The notes below the pieces were generated by a model that saw nothing but the letters and a program-made list of their open reading frames with translations, was not told the DNA's origin and searched no databases. From NCBI GenBank assembly GCA_946699065.1, contig CAMPDV010000359.1, positions 248,001 to 312,000 on the forward strand: a stretch of 64,000 bases of DNA, written 5' to 3'. The stretch comes from Loxodes magnus (lineage: Eukaryota > Ciliophora > Karyorelictea > Loxodida > Loxodidae). Shown here in pieces: positions 12,401 to 25,300 of the stretch (its first letter is position 1; every line of letters starts with the position of its first letter). A program made the position numbers and the translations under genes.

Positions 12401-14573
12401 CATAATTGATTCTACAAGTAATGATATATTTTGCTTAAGGATACTTAAGGTTTATTTGATTTTTATTTATTATATTTATATATTATCCTAATTCATCATA
12501 TGCATCTAATAGAAACAGTATTTTCCTAAACATCAAGTTTTCATTCTTTACTATTTAGTTGTTCTTTAGAGCAGTTTCTACTAACTTTACTTCAAATTCT
12601 TTTATTGATGGAAGATACACGTATATTGCTAAATATTCATGCTTCTACTCCAGATACTTTAAAGTTAAACTTTTCAAAAACAAAGATTTTCCTGAACCAG
12701 ATTCTCCCAGAAGTAATAAGCCTGTTTTATCCTCCCTGTCTAAAAAGTTCTAAATTTCAACTATGAGATCATTTTAAATCTAGGAACTATGACTAGGAGC
12801 ACATAATAAACTTACGTAATGCTCTTACTTTTCTTAGATCTCATTTTTCAAATAGTTTATCATGTTTTAATATATTTTACTGTCTATACCTTTTAGGGCC
12901 AGCCAATTCTCTTCCATAGTTTAGGTAAAATCAGTAACATGGGCTGGATTCTTAAGTATTTCCACTACTATCTAATGTTCCTTAATATTTTAGTTTAAGC
13001 TTTCATTCTTTTGTTTAAATGTTCTCTCTTTGTAAGTACAAGCTACTATATTATTTTCATTACTTAGTTCTAATAATTATTTCAAAGCAAAGTATCGAAT
13101 CTATCATTCTTTATCCTTACATAATTCTTCTAGAAGTTTGCAAGAGTCCTCTACCAATTCTTGAGTAGCTTATTTGTTTTTTATCATATGCTTCAGAAGA
13201 TAGCACGCCCTAAATCTTAAGTTTTAATTTCCTTATAAAACAATATTTTAGAATTCTACGAATCTTTCTTTGTCATATTACCTTGCTAGATCATATCCAA
13301 GGATATCTAAGGCTTTTAGTTTCAAAATTATCTTCGTATTCATTTTTTCATTTATCCATCCTTTTCCCCATACAAAGAAATCCTTTATTATGCAGATCGC
13401 CTCAGTATCTATAGCTCCAATTCCAAACGACAAAGCAACTCCCCATTAAGCAACCTTTAAAATCTTGCAAAATATACCGAAGTAATCATAATCTTTGTTG
13501 TCTGGAATATTCTCCAATATCATCTAACTGTATCTTAAGTCAAAATCTAACTCTGGACCTCCTATTCTCTTTATATTTACTAATTTTAATCCAGCTTCTA
13601 TTTTTAACATAAGATCCTTTTTCGTTTCTGCACTAATGAAGAAATCATTTTTATCCTCACTTTTAGAAGAGTTTTACTCCTTCTTCTAAAGCAGCATATC
13701 CATCAACTCTGGAAGGTTTCGTACAAGCTACTCCTTCAAGAGCTAAGACCAACCTTCAGTGTATTTATGAGAGATTATTTCTAAAAATTGATTTATAAGC
13801 ACCAAAGGATCATTTATATTGGCCAACTTATTTTTTTGAATGGTTTAAATTCCTTGTAGAACTAATTCCATCTTTTAATAGCTTAAGCCTTCTTTTAAGA
13901 GTTATAATCCTTCTTGATAAACTTTTTACTCCTCAGTAAATAAAATTTTTTATCCTTAATCAACCTTTTTATTGCTTCCTTAGTTTAGGGCTTACTAAGC
14001 TCCTTATGAGCTTTAATTTTTTAGTTATAAAGATTAAGATTCATTTACCTTCGAACTTCCACATCCTCCTCCCTGCAGTTTCATACTTTTTTAAAATTTA
14101 AAGTTTTAGTTTTATTTGATCAGCACAGCTCCTTAACAAGAAGTCATCTAAAAGTTTTCTTTCTGATGATTTGTTTCATTTATCTAAAACTCTTTAACTT
14201 CTAGTATTTCTGCGTTTACCAGATAAGAATAGCTTTGAATCAAGCTAACACTTTCATTACCTTTATAGTAACGTAAAGAGGTTTCTTCTGTTTGTTCATG
14301 AGTATACTTTTCCTCTAATCTTGGTAAAGTTTTTTAGTCTAAAAGCTCATTAAAACTAGATTTTATTATTAGTCTACTAGAACATTAGCACTCAACTTTT
14401 TTTAATGTCTTTTAATCCTTAATATTCGCGTCCGTTTAAAGTTGCTAGCCTAATTCGAGTAAAATATCATAAGATTTTAGAAATCCATATAATTATATTT
14501 AAGACTGAAAATCATCCCAGTTTCTCAGAATCTAACTGAAAATGAAGCAGCTTGAATTTTAGTCTCTAGACAT
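9435..14573 (-). CDS. NLR-like NTPase: HEAT-like, NACHT, pentapeptide and WD40 repeats
   Basis: One frame stays coherent for 1713 codons with TAA/TAG as Gln and at least one TGA as Trp (KDKEWQIRY). Residues 1-220 are Gln-rich and unrecognised. Residues about 230-570 form helical HEAT-like repeats. A Walker A motif, [18 protein letters not shown], lies near 623 and a Walker B strand, [13 protein letters not shown], near 690, as in NACHT STAND ATPases. Pentapeptide repeats ([16 protein letters not shown]) lie at about 1044-1075. Fourteen WD40 repeats of 42 residues follow, then a tail ending EEWLSLS and TGA. Proteins of this plan use nucleotide-driven oligomerisation with the WD40 blades as sensor; here sensing or defence is inference. 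The start at 14573 is the farthest upstream in-frame ATG with protein-like sequence after it; 14084 is an alternative. No frameshift seen in the parts I translated. Confidence 0.85.
9540..11330 (-). repeat. 14 WD40 repeats, 126-bp period
   Basis: Units recur every 126 bp, each with [20 protein letters not shown] and MQTYDL blocks. Fourteen units would make two seven-bladed propellers. Units differ at many sites, unlike the homogenised array at 57.8-60.4 kb. The Trp in IWD is TGG here rather than TGA. Confidence 0.85.
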
Positions 14574-16002
14574 TTTATAATATTTTAGAAGTACAAATTT
14601 GAATATCCAAGAAGATTAAATTAAATGTCAATTATAACTAATTACTCATCTATTCACAAGCTATAATCAACTACTAATTTATACTTCATCAATAACCAAT
14701 AGCAACACCAGATTTATTATAAGATACAACTAATCCATTTATACTAGTCAACCATATCCAAATAGTATTATTATCTCATTATTACCAGCTATTTATTAAA
14801 TTAAATATAATTAAGAATCATTTACGACCATCACCATTGCTTAGTTAAGACCACTCTACCAAGCTGAAATTTAAGACTTAAAACATTAACCAATCACAGG
14901 TCTAAAGAGACTATACTTTAAGAAGACCGAAGAAAAACTCTGACAAAAAGTAACAAGGCAAGCTTAAAAGCTTATTGATTAACTGAAATTTCATAAATTA
15001 AAATTTGTTTAGAGTTATAAAAAAGAGATTTTAATAAACCAATTTTAATTATTTAACTTTTAATTGCTTCTTTATTTATAACTTCTTGACATTAAATTTA
15101 TTTTAAAATCCTCTAAATTTTATAAGTTAAGATCATGTTTTAAATTTATTTAAGCGGAATTTAAAAAAAACTTTAAGATTTCTTAAAAATTGTGTGTCTG
15201 TTGTATAAGGACTTCCATTACGTATTTCATTATTTTCTTACAATAAATTCGTTTGTCTATAATTGTAGTTGTATATACTTTGGTCAAAATAGTGACGCCT
15301 ACTTCTAAAATTAATTTTTTGTATTCTCTTATGCAAATTAAATCTTAAGTTTTTCCCTAGATGCTTTTCTGATTACAAAAGTGAAATCTCTTTTTATTTC
15401 TTAATTATTTTATCTAATTTTTCATTTTCTTAAATCAGGATTTTATTGGTATAATTACATTGAATTATTAGAGTTAATATTACCATTATCATAAAGTTAT
15501 CTTTATTCTATTTAACAATTCTTCTTATCCAGGTTCTTTAAAGCTTACTTATAACTGTTTTTACTTAATGATCCATTAATAATAGATCTTCTATCTTTAT
15601 CCAATAGTAATTTTAGAATAAAAGTAGTATGCTTATATAATTCCATGCAAAAGCTAAATTTAACTGTCATGTTAGAGTTGTTTCAACAGCAATTATTATT
15701 CATATCAATATGATTAAAAAATTATATTTGAGATGTTTATTTTCTTTTAGCTTTAATAATTAGCTCTTAAATAATATCAAATAAGAATCCCTTCTAGTAA
15801 ATTTTCTTACGCTTATCTCTTCTTCCGTTATTTAATGCTTATTTGTAGCTGTTTCTGTATAGTCTGTAGAACTATATAGCATTAGTTTTATAAAATACTT
15901 AGCATTCTATTTTATCTAATAATTTTTGCTTATAAATAAATGAAGACTAATCCTTATAAAAATAATAGGTTAAGATTGAAAAAATTAAATTATTTAAAGT
16001 CA
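14574..16002. other. Intergenic DNA upstream of the NLR-like gene
   Basis: AT-rich. The - strand between about 15.2 and 15.9 kb translates into stretches that look vaguely protein-like in more than one frame, but no frame is better than the others and no motif appears. I call no gene. Confidence 0.4.
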
Positions 16003-16521
16003 ATGAATAAGTCTATATTAAATTAACCAAAAATTAACTTTACTATAATTCAGGATTTTCCATTTCCAGAAGCCATTAAGTATAAGCCACAATATCCCTA
16101 GAGAGGCTATGCTTGAGGATTTATCTTCTTCATCTAATCCTATGGAAATGACAAATCACCATTGACTCTGCAATATAATGCAGATATTATAAAGGCATAG
16201 ACTCAAATTGTCCTTATCGCAGTCTCATCTCCCAGAGAAATTAAATAAGTACGTCATCATACGAAACAATTCAAAGGGAGTAATATCCAAAATAATGACT
16301 TGGAGTTTGGTTCCTTGTACCAATTCCTTTGGGTGGCATATTTAGTTATTAAGAAAAAGTCTATTTTATAAAAGATTGAAGATAATTTTCTTATAAGTTG
16401 ATTAGAAATAAATGAATTGAAAGGCAAAGAATTTGAGTTTTTAAGATGATATAAAATATAATAAGGAAAATACATGATAAAATGTAAAAATAAGAATTTT
16501 TTACTAGTTTTATATTTTTGA
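16003..16521 (+). CDS. Small protein of unknown function
   Basis: The frame from ATG 16003 gives 172 residues with balanced composition: FPFPEAIKYKPQYPQRGYAW, then SPLTLQYNADIIKAQTQIVL, then SSPREIKQVRHHTKQFKG, then DLEFGSLYQFLWVAYLVIKK. TAA/TAG read as Gln and one TGA as Trp inside the first part. Two further in-frame TGA codons, at 16399-16401 and near 16450, are followed by more protein-like sequence, so I place the stop at TGA 16519-16521; an earlier end at 16401 is possible. No signal peptide, clear membrane segment or domain I recognise. The block is GC-richer than its flanks, which supports coding. Confidence 0.5.
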
Positions 16522-19460
16522 TGTATTATTTAATATTTTGATCTTAAATTTGTAAATTCCTTTTTTAATAAGCTAATAATAATATGTTCTTATAATTTTA
16601 TCTTTTCAATAGTTTTTAAAATTAGTTTTATCTAAATAATTTAAAATATTAAACTTATTTATTATTTAAGCTTTTATATCTAAATTTATTTTCATTTCTT
16701 TATTTATATAATTTAAATCAATCAATGTGGTGTCATCTTTAATAGGTTTGTTAAGAATTAACTTTAAAAATACTAAAAGTATTCTAAGGATAACTATTAT
16801 TTCTTTTATTCTCGAGATTCAGAACTTTCCAAATGTGAACTCCTTGCATATTCTAATTTCTTTAATATTGACTAAATAATAACATTCTCTCAAATTAGAT
16901 ACCATAATATCAACCAAAAAAAATGCCACTCCTCCATGCCCTTTCTTCTTCATCTTGAATCTGCTGTTTTGTTGGCTAACATGGAAAAGCATGTATATGA
17001 ACAGGAATAAAGGGACTAGGATTAAGAGTCCATCGCCAGTCGAACCCTCACTTTAGCGAGAATCTGGAATAAGTTGTCATCTACCTAAAACCCTATGGTT
17101 ATCATCCATATTTGAAATATATAATAAAAAGAAAATGTTGAATTTTAATTTTGATAGATGTGTTTATATATTTAAGAAGCTTTTAACTTCTTTTTAAATT
17201 TATAAATCTCCATTTCTCACTCATAAAATATATTATTTTATAAGAAAAATAAAATAAAAGATAATATTTGCTTTTTAACTAAAAGGATTTTAATAGCTAA
17301 AAATTAATATGAAATTGCTTTTTGAAAAAAATGAAGAGGCTTATAATTTAAAATCTTATAATTCAAATATTTTATAATATAACTAAGTTATATTTAAATA
17401 ACACACCCAAGGGGAATGGCTCAAGGTGCCTAAATCCAAGTCATTATTTTTAATAATTGTGCCCTTTGCATTCTTTAGAAAAGTTTTGCACCTATTTAAT
17501 TATTTCGAAAGATGAGACTTAGATAAGAATGATTAGAGTAAAATTTTCGAAATGCTTATGTTGGTCTGCAGAGTCGATAGTAACTTGGCATTGCCAATAG
17601 ATTAGGTAGAAGATTAATTCTCAAACATAAATTAAATTGAGAACTTTTATATTTTATTTGACAACTTCTGGAAGTCCAAAATCCTAAGCTCTTAAGCAAA
17701 TCTAATTTTAGCCTTAATTTTATATAATCTAGTTAAGAAAAATAGCATAATTAATAACTTTTATCTAACAAATTTTTAATCTAGAATTGCGAAACTATAA
17801 TTAAAGAATGATATATATAAAATTAAAATAAATAACTGTTAGGAATAATAAAATAAAAGCTATATTTAAAATATTTTATCACTACAATTATAAAAATAAA
17901 TACATTTCTATTTAAAAACATTATAAACATTAAAAACATTATAAATCAAACAAAAATAATATCAAATACAAAATTAATTAAACAACCTATAAACATTAAT
18001 ATCCTAAAATATAAACTATCGCTTCTATTTTCAAAGAAATATATTTAATTACAAATTTTTACCACAGATTGAAAAAACTAAAAATTAAAATCATAAGTTA
18101 AATCATTTTTATTTTGATTAAATTAAATATTAAAAAACTATAAAAAGAAAATAGAAAAGAAAATTACAAAAAATTATTTATCAATTTTATCTTTTTTGCT
18201 AACTTCATAGTAGATTAATAACAGAAAAAACTTAATAATTTAAAAACTTTAAAAACCTAAATAAAAGTTTAAAAAAGTTATTAAGATTAAAAAAAAGAAA
18301 TTTTACGATTTCAAGTTACTTAAATGACATTTTTTGTAATATTTTATCATTTTTATTGTATTTTTTAGAACCAATCTTATAAATATATTTTTACACTTTT
18401 TTTTAATTTAATTTGTTTATTTTTTGGCTAACTTAGATTTTAGAAATTTTTTAGATTAAAATTTTTTGTAAGATTTTTAAGTTTTAAATAGTAAATAATA
18501 TTTCAGACCAAAAAAATTTATGAATCTATGAGCATTTTTAAATATATATATTTTAAATATACTAGAAGTTTACTTAAGTTTTAAATATATTCTATAAATG
18601 ATAAATTAGAGATTGAAGAAGATAATAGAAAGCAAGAGAAAATGTTTACTATTTTGAAGCTTTAAATATAGCTTTTGTCTAAATTAAAAAATAATATTTT
18701 CTTTCAAAATAAAGATCTTTCTTAAAGAGTAAAACAGACATAGTCTTTGCAAACCTTTATATTTGAAAGATAAATTTGATAAGAGGTTAAATATAAAGTT
18801 ATTTATAATAAGCTCTCATTTCATTACTATCTTACGAGCCAGATGTATATTATTAAGTAGAATTATAAAAATATTATAGTATCTTAAACATTTTCAACTT
18901 GTCGCAGTATAACATAAAATGGGACACGTTGATTTCTCCAAATGGGGAATCTTCTTACTATCTTATTCTCATAAAATTTTTGATTAAACTTCATTATCTT
19001 TTCATAGTTTCAATCAATTAATGGAATAAGCACAAGAGATTTTATGGCACTTTATTAATAATATCTAAAGTTCTGCTCATAAAAGTAATTTCATTTGATA
19101 TTTTAATTATTTTGACAAAAATGATTAATAAACATCATCAAAGGAATATACTATAGGATAAAATATTAAAAATATATATACAAATATCTTAAAAAAATGA
19201 GTAGAAATTAAATTAAATCAAAGGAAAAAATCAAACCTAATATAGTAAGAAAATGTATTTTAAATATCTTTTAAAATTGATAGATAATAGGAATTATCTC
19301 CATTAATTTATTAATTGCTTTTCATATTTCAAATTTATTAGAATCTAATAATAAAAAAATATAGGAAAGAAACTTGATATGAAGATAAGAAATTTATTAA
19401 AAGCATCTAGAAAAATTTAGAAAATAAAAATATATTTTAAATGTAAAAAATTCTAATTTT
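16522..19460. other. AT-rich gene-poor DNA with two GC-richer islands
   Basis: Mostly AT-rich sequence without a gene. Two islands stand out: 16940-17105 and 17400-17635. The first contains GGACTAGGATTAAGAGTCC, an inverted repeat with a 9-nt loop. Neither island shows a protein frame, a tRNA fold or similarity to the SINE or LINE pieces that I can see. Confidence 0.4.
18915..18975 (-). repeat. Short relic matching the SINE middle region
   Basis: On the - strand, AAGAAGATTCCCCATTTGG followed by AGAA matches the middle of the SINE-like element near 870-900. Similarity fades on both sides and no tail follows, so this is a decayed fragment or a chance-preserved core. Confidence 0.4.
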
Positions 19461-19461
19461 T

Positions 19462-19740
19462 TTGTAATAAAGAGTGTGCAGCACCTCATTGGTACGAAAC
19501 TCTATCAAAATTTTTAATGAGCAACATCTCTCAAACTTATTTCTCTAAATGCAATGTGGTTTTTCAGTTTAAACATATTCTGGCATTTCGAATTCTTGAG
19601 CTTGGCAAATCCTTCATCAAGAAGACTCTTGGGACATTTTTTTCTTCTACTAAAGTTTATCCATCAGCAGCATTCTCTTCTAAATGTCTTGATGGTCTCC
19701 AAGCAGCTCCCAAGGTTAGGGCTTTCCCTTCTATTTAAAT
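19462..19740 (-). mobile_element. Retroposed piece carrying the LINE tail, copy d
   Basis: The tail hairpin lies at 19463-19498, read on the - strand. Its outer stem is GAGT/ACTC, where other copies have GAGC/GCTC. The attached 230 bp (19500-19735) are GC-richer than the flanks but match neither the SINE head nor the LINE ORF end. They may be a reverse-transcribed host RNA or another non-autonomous family using the same tail. A T-rich end at about 19740 marks the likely 5' boundary. Confidence 0.5.
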
Positions 19741-20195
19741 ATAATTATAATAATGATAATTTTTATAAATTTACTTACAATTTTTATTATTTTAAATAAA
19801 ATAAAAAAATAAGCAAAGTTATTACTTTTTAATAATCCTTAATTACATTAAGATTCATAAATCAATTTGCTTTGCAAAAAATATTATTAAATTTTAAAAT
19901 TAAAATTTTAGTATTTGTCTTAAATACTTTAAATTAGGAAGATAATGTTTATATTCTAAAAAATTAAAAAATTAAAAAATTTGAAAATTGTTGAACAACT
20001 AAAAAAAATTTGCATATATGAGTAAACTGAGTCAAAAAAGCAAAAATATTAATAAAATAGAAAGTTATAAAATATAATGAGTAAAAGGTATTTTTTAAAC
20101 AATAGATATATAAAATTTAAGAGCATAAAAGCAATCAATTTAGGACTCAGTTTATAATCTAAAAAAATTAATATTTTTATATTGAAAAGTATTAT

Positions 20196-20240
20196 AAAGA
20201 GCTGCACACTAGCAAGGTGCTACTCGCTCTATAATCAAGT
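20196..20240 (+). repeat. LINE/SINE 3' tail hairpin, copy e
   Basis: Sense sequence GAGCTGCACACTAGCAAGG then GTGCTACTCGCTC, TATAATC and TTTATTTATT. The preceding 400 bp are plain AT-rich DNA, so the element is either almost wholly truncated or its body has decayed. Confidence 0.6.
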
Positions 20241-20489
20241 TTATTTATTAATTAATTTTACATATTTAGAATAAAAATCTGGTTTAAAGAAGAGTTTTTC
20301 AACATCTCATTTAGCAAGAGAGAAAACCTGATGGATCTGTTCTTAAGATCGTTTTGGTTTTAACTAGACATTTTTCTTAATTAATAATAAAAGAGGAGAA
20401 AGAAAATAAATTAAAGAAATAACTCTCCGTACACTTCTCTAAGACAGACAGAAACACATTATACTTCTTGATAATTATAACTTAAAATA

Positions 20490-21115
20490 CCTCCGAAAAG
20501 GCAAAAACCAACAGAGGAATTAATAGTGTTAGTAAAAACACAACAAACAACAACTAAAGTGACCTAAACACAGAAAAAGTCTTTGAAGAACTAGAAGTAT
20601 ATGTAAAAATGATTTTCGACTAATTAGAACAGTTACAAAATAAGAACTAAATTTGAATAAATCCAACATAAAATAAATTTGCACGCTACGAAACTAAATA
20701 TGCATATATCCAGCAATAATCCCAAGGAGTAGTATGAAGTTAATATGGAGGAGCTAGACTAAGATCTATGAATAATAACAACAAAATGAAAAATTTTATG
20801 AAGAAAGAAATGATAAACTAAAGCAAAAAATAATAAAAAAATAGAAACATTTCTACATAAAATAGAATGATAAAAACCCTTAATGATCAACTAAAAATTT
20901 CAAGGAATGGAAAGAATTAAACACAAGTAGACTTTCGAAAAAAACTTTATTTGTAGTACATGTTACCTTTGGAGAAACAGTAAATAAGATAAGATTATAG
21001 TAATATTATTTGGAAAAACCTTCTACCTTTTGCTTAACAAATGACAGAAAGCTACAGAAGAAAATTAATAAAAAAATATATAATAAAGCTCAAATTGAAC
21101 GGATTTTAAGCTAGC
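20490..21115 (+). CDS. Possible protein-coding segment, unknown
   Basis: One + strand frame reads as a plausible Asn/Gln-rich protein with TAA/TAG as Gln: SDLNTEKVFEELEVYVKM, then FARYETKYAYIQQQSQGVV, then DFRKKLYLQYMLPLEKQQ. Base composition is distinctly less AT-rich than the flanks. There is no recognised domain. Start and stop are not fixed: no ATG clearly opens the frame, and a TGA that could close it comes only in AT-rich sequence farther on. It may be a host gene exon, a retroelement ORF or a remnant. Confidence 0.3.
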
Positions 21116-22004
21116 GAACCTGAGCTTTTGATCATTACTATGGGATTTAAATTTTTTAAAGAAATCTTTTTATTTATTACAAAAAAAATTTAATTTAATT
21201 TAATTGGAATGATATATACTTTATCTAAAAAATCAAACTAATTTTCATTAATATTTTTAACTCAGAAATTATAAATTTTGTTTTCAAATATTATCACAAA
21301 AATTTTTTAATTAATCTGGATCAAAATTATTAGGTAGTGTAAGAAGATCAAGCAAAAAACAAAATTAAATTTTCTGTGATCTAAAAATTTTCTAAATGTC
21401 TTCACTTAATTTAATTATTTAAAATTTTTTTTTTCATCTTAACTTGCTTTTAAAATTTCTATTAATTGATTTAAATAATTTCTTTCATTTTAATCTCTTT
21501 TCTCTTAAAAATCTTTTAATTCTAAATTTAATTTGTTATTGGTGTTGATAAAATTTGCTCATATTTTTATTGATAAAATTTAAAGTTTTCCTTTAATTAA
21601 TACATATGAAAAAAATATTAAATTATGTAATCTCAAATTTTATATTCTAAAAAACTATTTTTCTTTTTAAAAAATATTCTTTTAAATCTTATTTTTTTAA
21701 TGTAAAATTAAAAAAAGGATGAATATCCTCATTTTATTTATTATAAATAATTGAATGATAACTACATTTTTTGCTTTCACGTTTCTAGATTTTTTTCTCC
21801 TTCTTTTTTTTATAATATTTTACTCTCATAAATATTTTTTAAACTAAAACTCATAATATTCAAACCTTATTTGTTTTATTAAAAATATTTTAATAGATAT
21901 AAAAAAGTCTAATAAAAATATTTTATTTTAATCCTTTTTTCCTTATAATTAAAAAAATAAATTTAAAATTTTAGCTATAGAATATTCTAATATTAATAAA
22001 TAAG
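21116..22004. other. AT-rich DNA, nothing seen
   Basis: Long A and T runs with no motif, repeat or gene-like composition on either strand. Confidence 0.4.
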
Positions 22005-22300
22005 ATTAAAGAGTGCGTAGTATCTCAATAGCAGGCAACTCTTTAATAAAGATTTTTAAAGTAAATTTTTTTTTCTGAAGTCTACCACAGTATTAGCCTT
22101 CCGCGAGTCTTGTCTTCTATAGGGCCATGATGCAATGTTCCCTAAGAGAACTTTACATCTGGCATCTTTCATCATTAACGTTACTTGACGCCTCTTTAGT
22201 ATTGTCTTCTCTTGGCTTCTACCAAGATTCTTGTTCAATTCTCAGCCCATAGGTACTTCCTGGTGCTAGATCTTAAATAAATCTCAGTTGGAGGATTGTT
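22005..22300 (-). mobile_element. Retroposed piece carrying the LINE tail, copy f
   Basis: The tail hairpin is at 22012-22046 on the - strand, with the GAGT/ACTC form of the outer stem. The attached 220 bp (22070-22295) form a GC-rich island that does not match the SINE head, the LINE ORF or copy d as far as I can see. A short standard-code frame across it (MNKNLGRSQEKTILKRRQ) is probably accidental. The best reading is a non-LINE RNA copied with the LINE tail or a separate SINE family. Confidence 0.5.
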
Positions 22301-25300
22301 CCTTCCTATTTATTTATATATAATAATAATTTATTTCTTATATTAGACATATTTATTTCCAACTACCTGTATTTATCCTAAAATTTAAAATCTAAATTTT
22401 TCCTTAATTTTCACTTTATTCTATAGCATTTAGAAAAAATTAACCTTTTCTTTTCGCAAAATTTTAAAATTGATACACTTTTTTTAATTTTAAGATAAAA
22501 TTTTACTTAATAACTATATTATTTTTTGTATTTATATCTTTAAAAAAAATGATTAAAGAATTGATTTTTTAGTATTTTTACATTTTAAACTTATATTTTT
22601 TGCATTTTAGTTAAATAAATACATATATCATAAAAGTTCTCTTTTATTTATCTTTCTTTATAAATAAAACAATAAAACTAATTAATTTATTTTAATTTCT
22701 GCATTTTTATTTTAATTTAATAATTCTTTCATAAATTATATTTCCATCCTAAAATTTTTGTATAATATAAAAGCTTAAACAAAAGATATAATAATTTTTA
22801 AAGAGCTCGAAACATTTAATCTAAATTAGATTTTTATTTTTATAAGATAATATATTGAAATTTTTAAGATATTGCTTTGCTTTTATATGATAATTTTTTT
22901 AATTAAAATTATATTTTATATTGAAATTATTGAAATTATAAAGTTCATATTCTCTTTAACTTTTGAGTCAATATCATCTTCATATTCTCACTAGCCACTG
23001 TGTTCTCAAAACTACAGTTAACTATTTGCATTATGGATCTTTGTTGCAACTCATTCTAACTCCACTCCTGCTTTATTTAAACTCTAAACTTACCTTCTTT
23101 TATACTTGATTAGCTTATATATTTCTAAGTATACCTGATATATTTCACTTTCTTATTACTTTTTCCTATCCACCTGATATTAGATGATTAGAGTTTAAAC
23201 TTTTATATAAGTTTTAAATATCTGAAAGCTATTAAATAAAATTTGTATTTTGATAAATTTATTTATTCTTTAATATTTAAAATTATGAAATTATTTTTGG
23301 TTTTAAATGCATAAAGAATATATAGTATCATATAAATTAGTAGAATCTAAGTAGTTTTCAAAGTGGTTCAAATTAGAAAAATATATACAGTCAAATATAA
23401 AGTAAATTACTAATTAATATACCCCATTTTAAAGCTTATAGTTATTAAATTTGTCCTTTAGCTTTTATCTTTCTTTTCCTTTCACTCTAATTTTATGTTC
23501 TATTATATTTTTCTATTTTTACCATTTTATATTCCATTTTTTTAAATTATAATGTTTGTAGAAATCTTAAATTAAGTATTGAAAAGTTTAAATTTTATGA
23601 AAAATTTAACCTGATTTTACCATATAACGCTTCAACACATAGTGAGATGTATTTTATTTTCAAGTGAAATTTCTAAAAGTTACATATCCCTAATTTTTCA
23701 CTATTTAACATGAAAATTTTCTTCTTTAATACTTTTATAAAACTTTCAATGGTTAATCAAAATCTGAATTGTACACATTTTTTCTCAGTTGATTTTAAGA
23801 TTTTTTAATGAACAGAAAAAAATTGCTAAAGGTTATTTATTCTAAATAGCTTTTTTGAAATAAATTTTAATTATCTTCTAATGAAGTTTTTTATGATAAA
23901 AGCTTCTCAATAGTAATTAAAACAATTAAAAATATATAAAAGATTACGAAATGCTCTAAAATATCTATCCCTAATTTCTAAATTTAGCTTTATAGATTTT
24001 AATTAAATATCTATCTATCAATCTATTGTTGCAAGCTAGTCTAATCCCTTTTAAATTAATCTAATAAGTATTTTAAATTTAATATTCTTATAGATTTTAA
24101 TTTAATTATAATTTACTAGTTTATTTCTTAGTAATGTTTGCTAATTTTGTTTTAATAAAATGCTTTAATTTAGGTAATTTTAATAAAATTTTTTAAAGTG
24201 TTTCTAGATCAACTGAAAAGCTGGTTGAATGCTTATTTATTTTTACAATGAAAAATATGAAGTAAATACATTCAAGATGCCTTTTATAATGATAAATTTC
24301 CTTAAGTTTATCTTTTAAAGTCTATTTATTATATAAATTAATTTTACTTTAGTATCTTATGCCAAAAATATAATAATTCTATTGAAAATCATCTAAATAC
24401 TTTTAACATAATTTTTATCTCGGTTTTATAATTCCTCAAGATTGCTATAGTTTTGATAAAGTTTGAATCACTAAAAATTTAATTTTTTTTCATGAATATT
24501 TCCTTTTTTGTATTTCGATTGAGCTCATTGAAACTTTCAATCCAAAAAATTAATTCTTGTCAAATATTTAAAAAAGAATAAAATAATTAAAAAAGCTTTC
24601 GAATTTTATATAGAATAAATATAAAATTAACTAAAGAAAAAAAGATAAAATTCCTATATTAGATTCTTAATGCTTCTTGTACGATCTTAGATAAAAAGGC
24701 TTTTAACGATGGTAAAATGAAATAATTAGATATCTATTTTTAATAATTTTTAGCTAAAAAACAAAATAATAAGGATTATCAAAAGTTATTTAAAAAACGT
24801 AAAATAATTATAAGCTTTTATCTTTTATTTATTGGTCTTGTATCTTTGAAAATAGATTATGTATATTAAATTATTTTTCTCTACTAACGTTTTAAGATCA
24901 GTAATATTAAGCTAATAGACTAAAATTACTATACCTTTCCTTTATAAAAATTGTAGGATAGATGAAAAATTTATAATTATTCCTCTTTTATGATTTTCTT
25001 TGATAGAAAGCACTAAAATAATATTAATTTGCATCATTTTAAATTTGAAGAGAAGATGTTCTAGGTTTAATTAATAGAATGTATATAGAATAATAATGAA
25101 AACATATATAGATTTAGTTTTAAATAACTTGCTCTATAGCAAAATTTATTTAGACTAGCTATAAATACTTTTTTAATTATTTTAAAATTAAACATTTCAA
25201 AGAGTTTTATTCTAACTAGTATATAGTCATAATAAACTATAGAGTATAACTATATAATTGAAATATAGATATTTTTACATTAATTTTTAAAATAATTTCT

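Noticed and set aside
16990-17060. tRNA gene on either strand
   Set aside because: A B-box-like GGTTCGACT and a GGACT/AGTCC stem are present, but their order and the 9-nt loop do not fit a cloverleaf.
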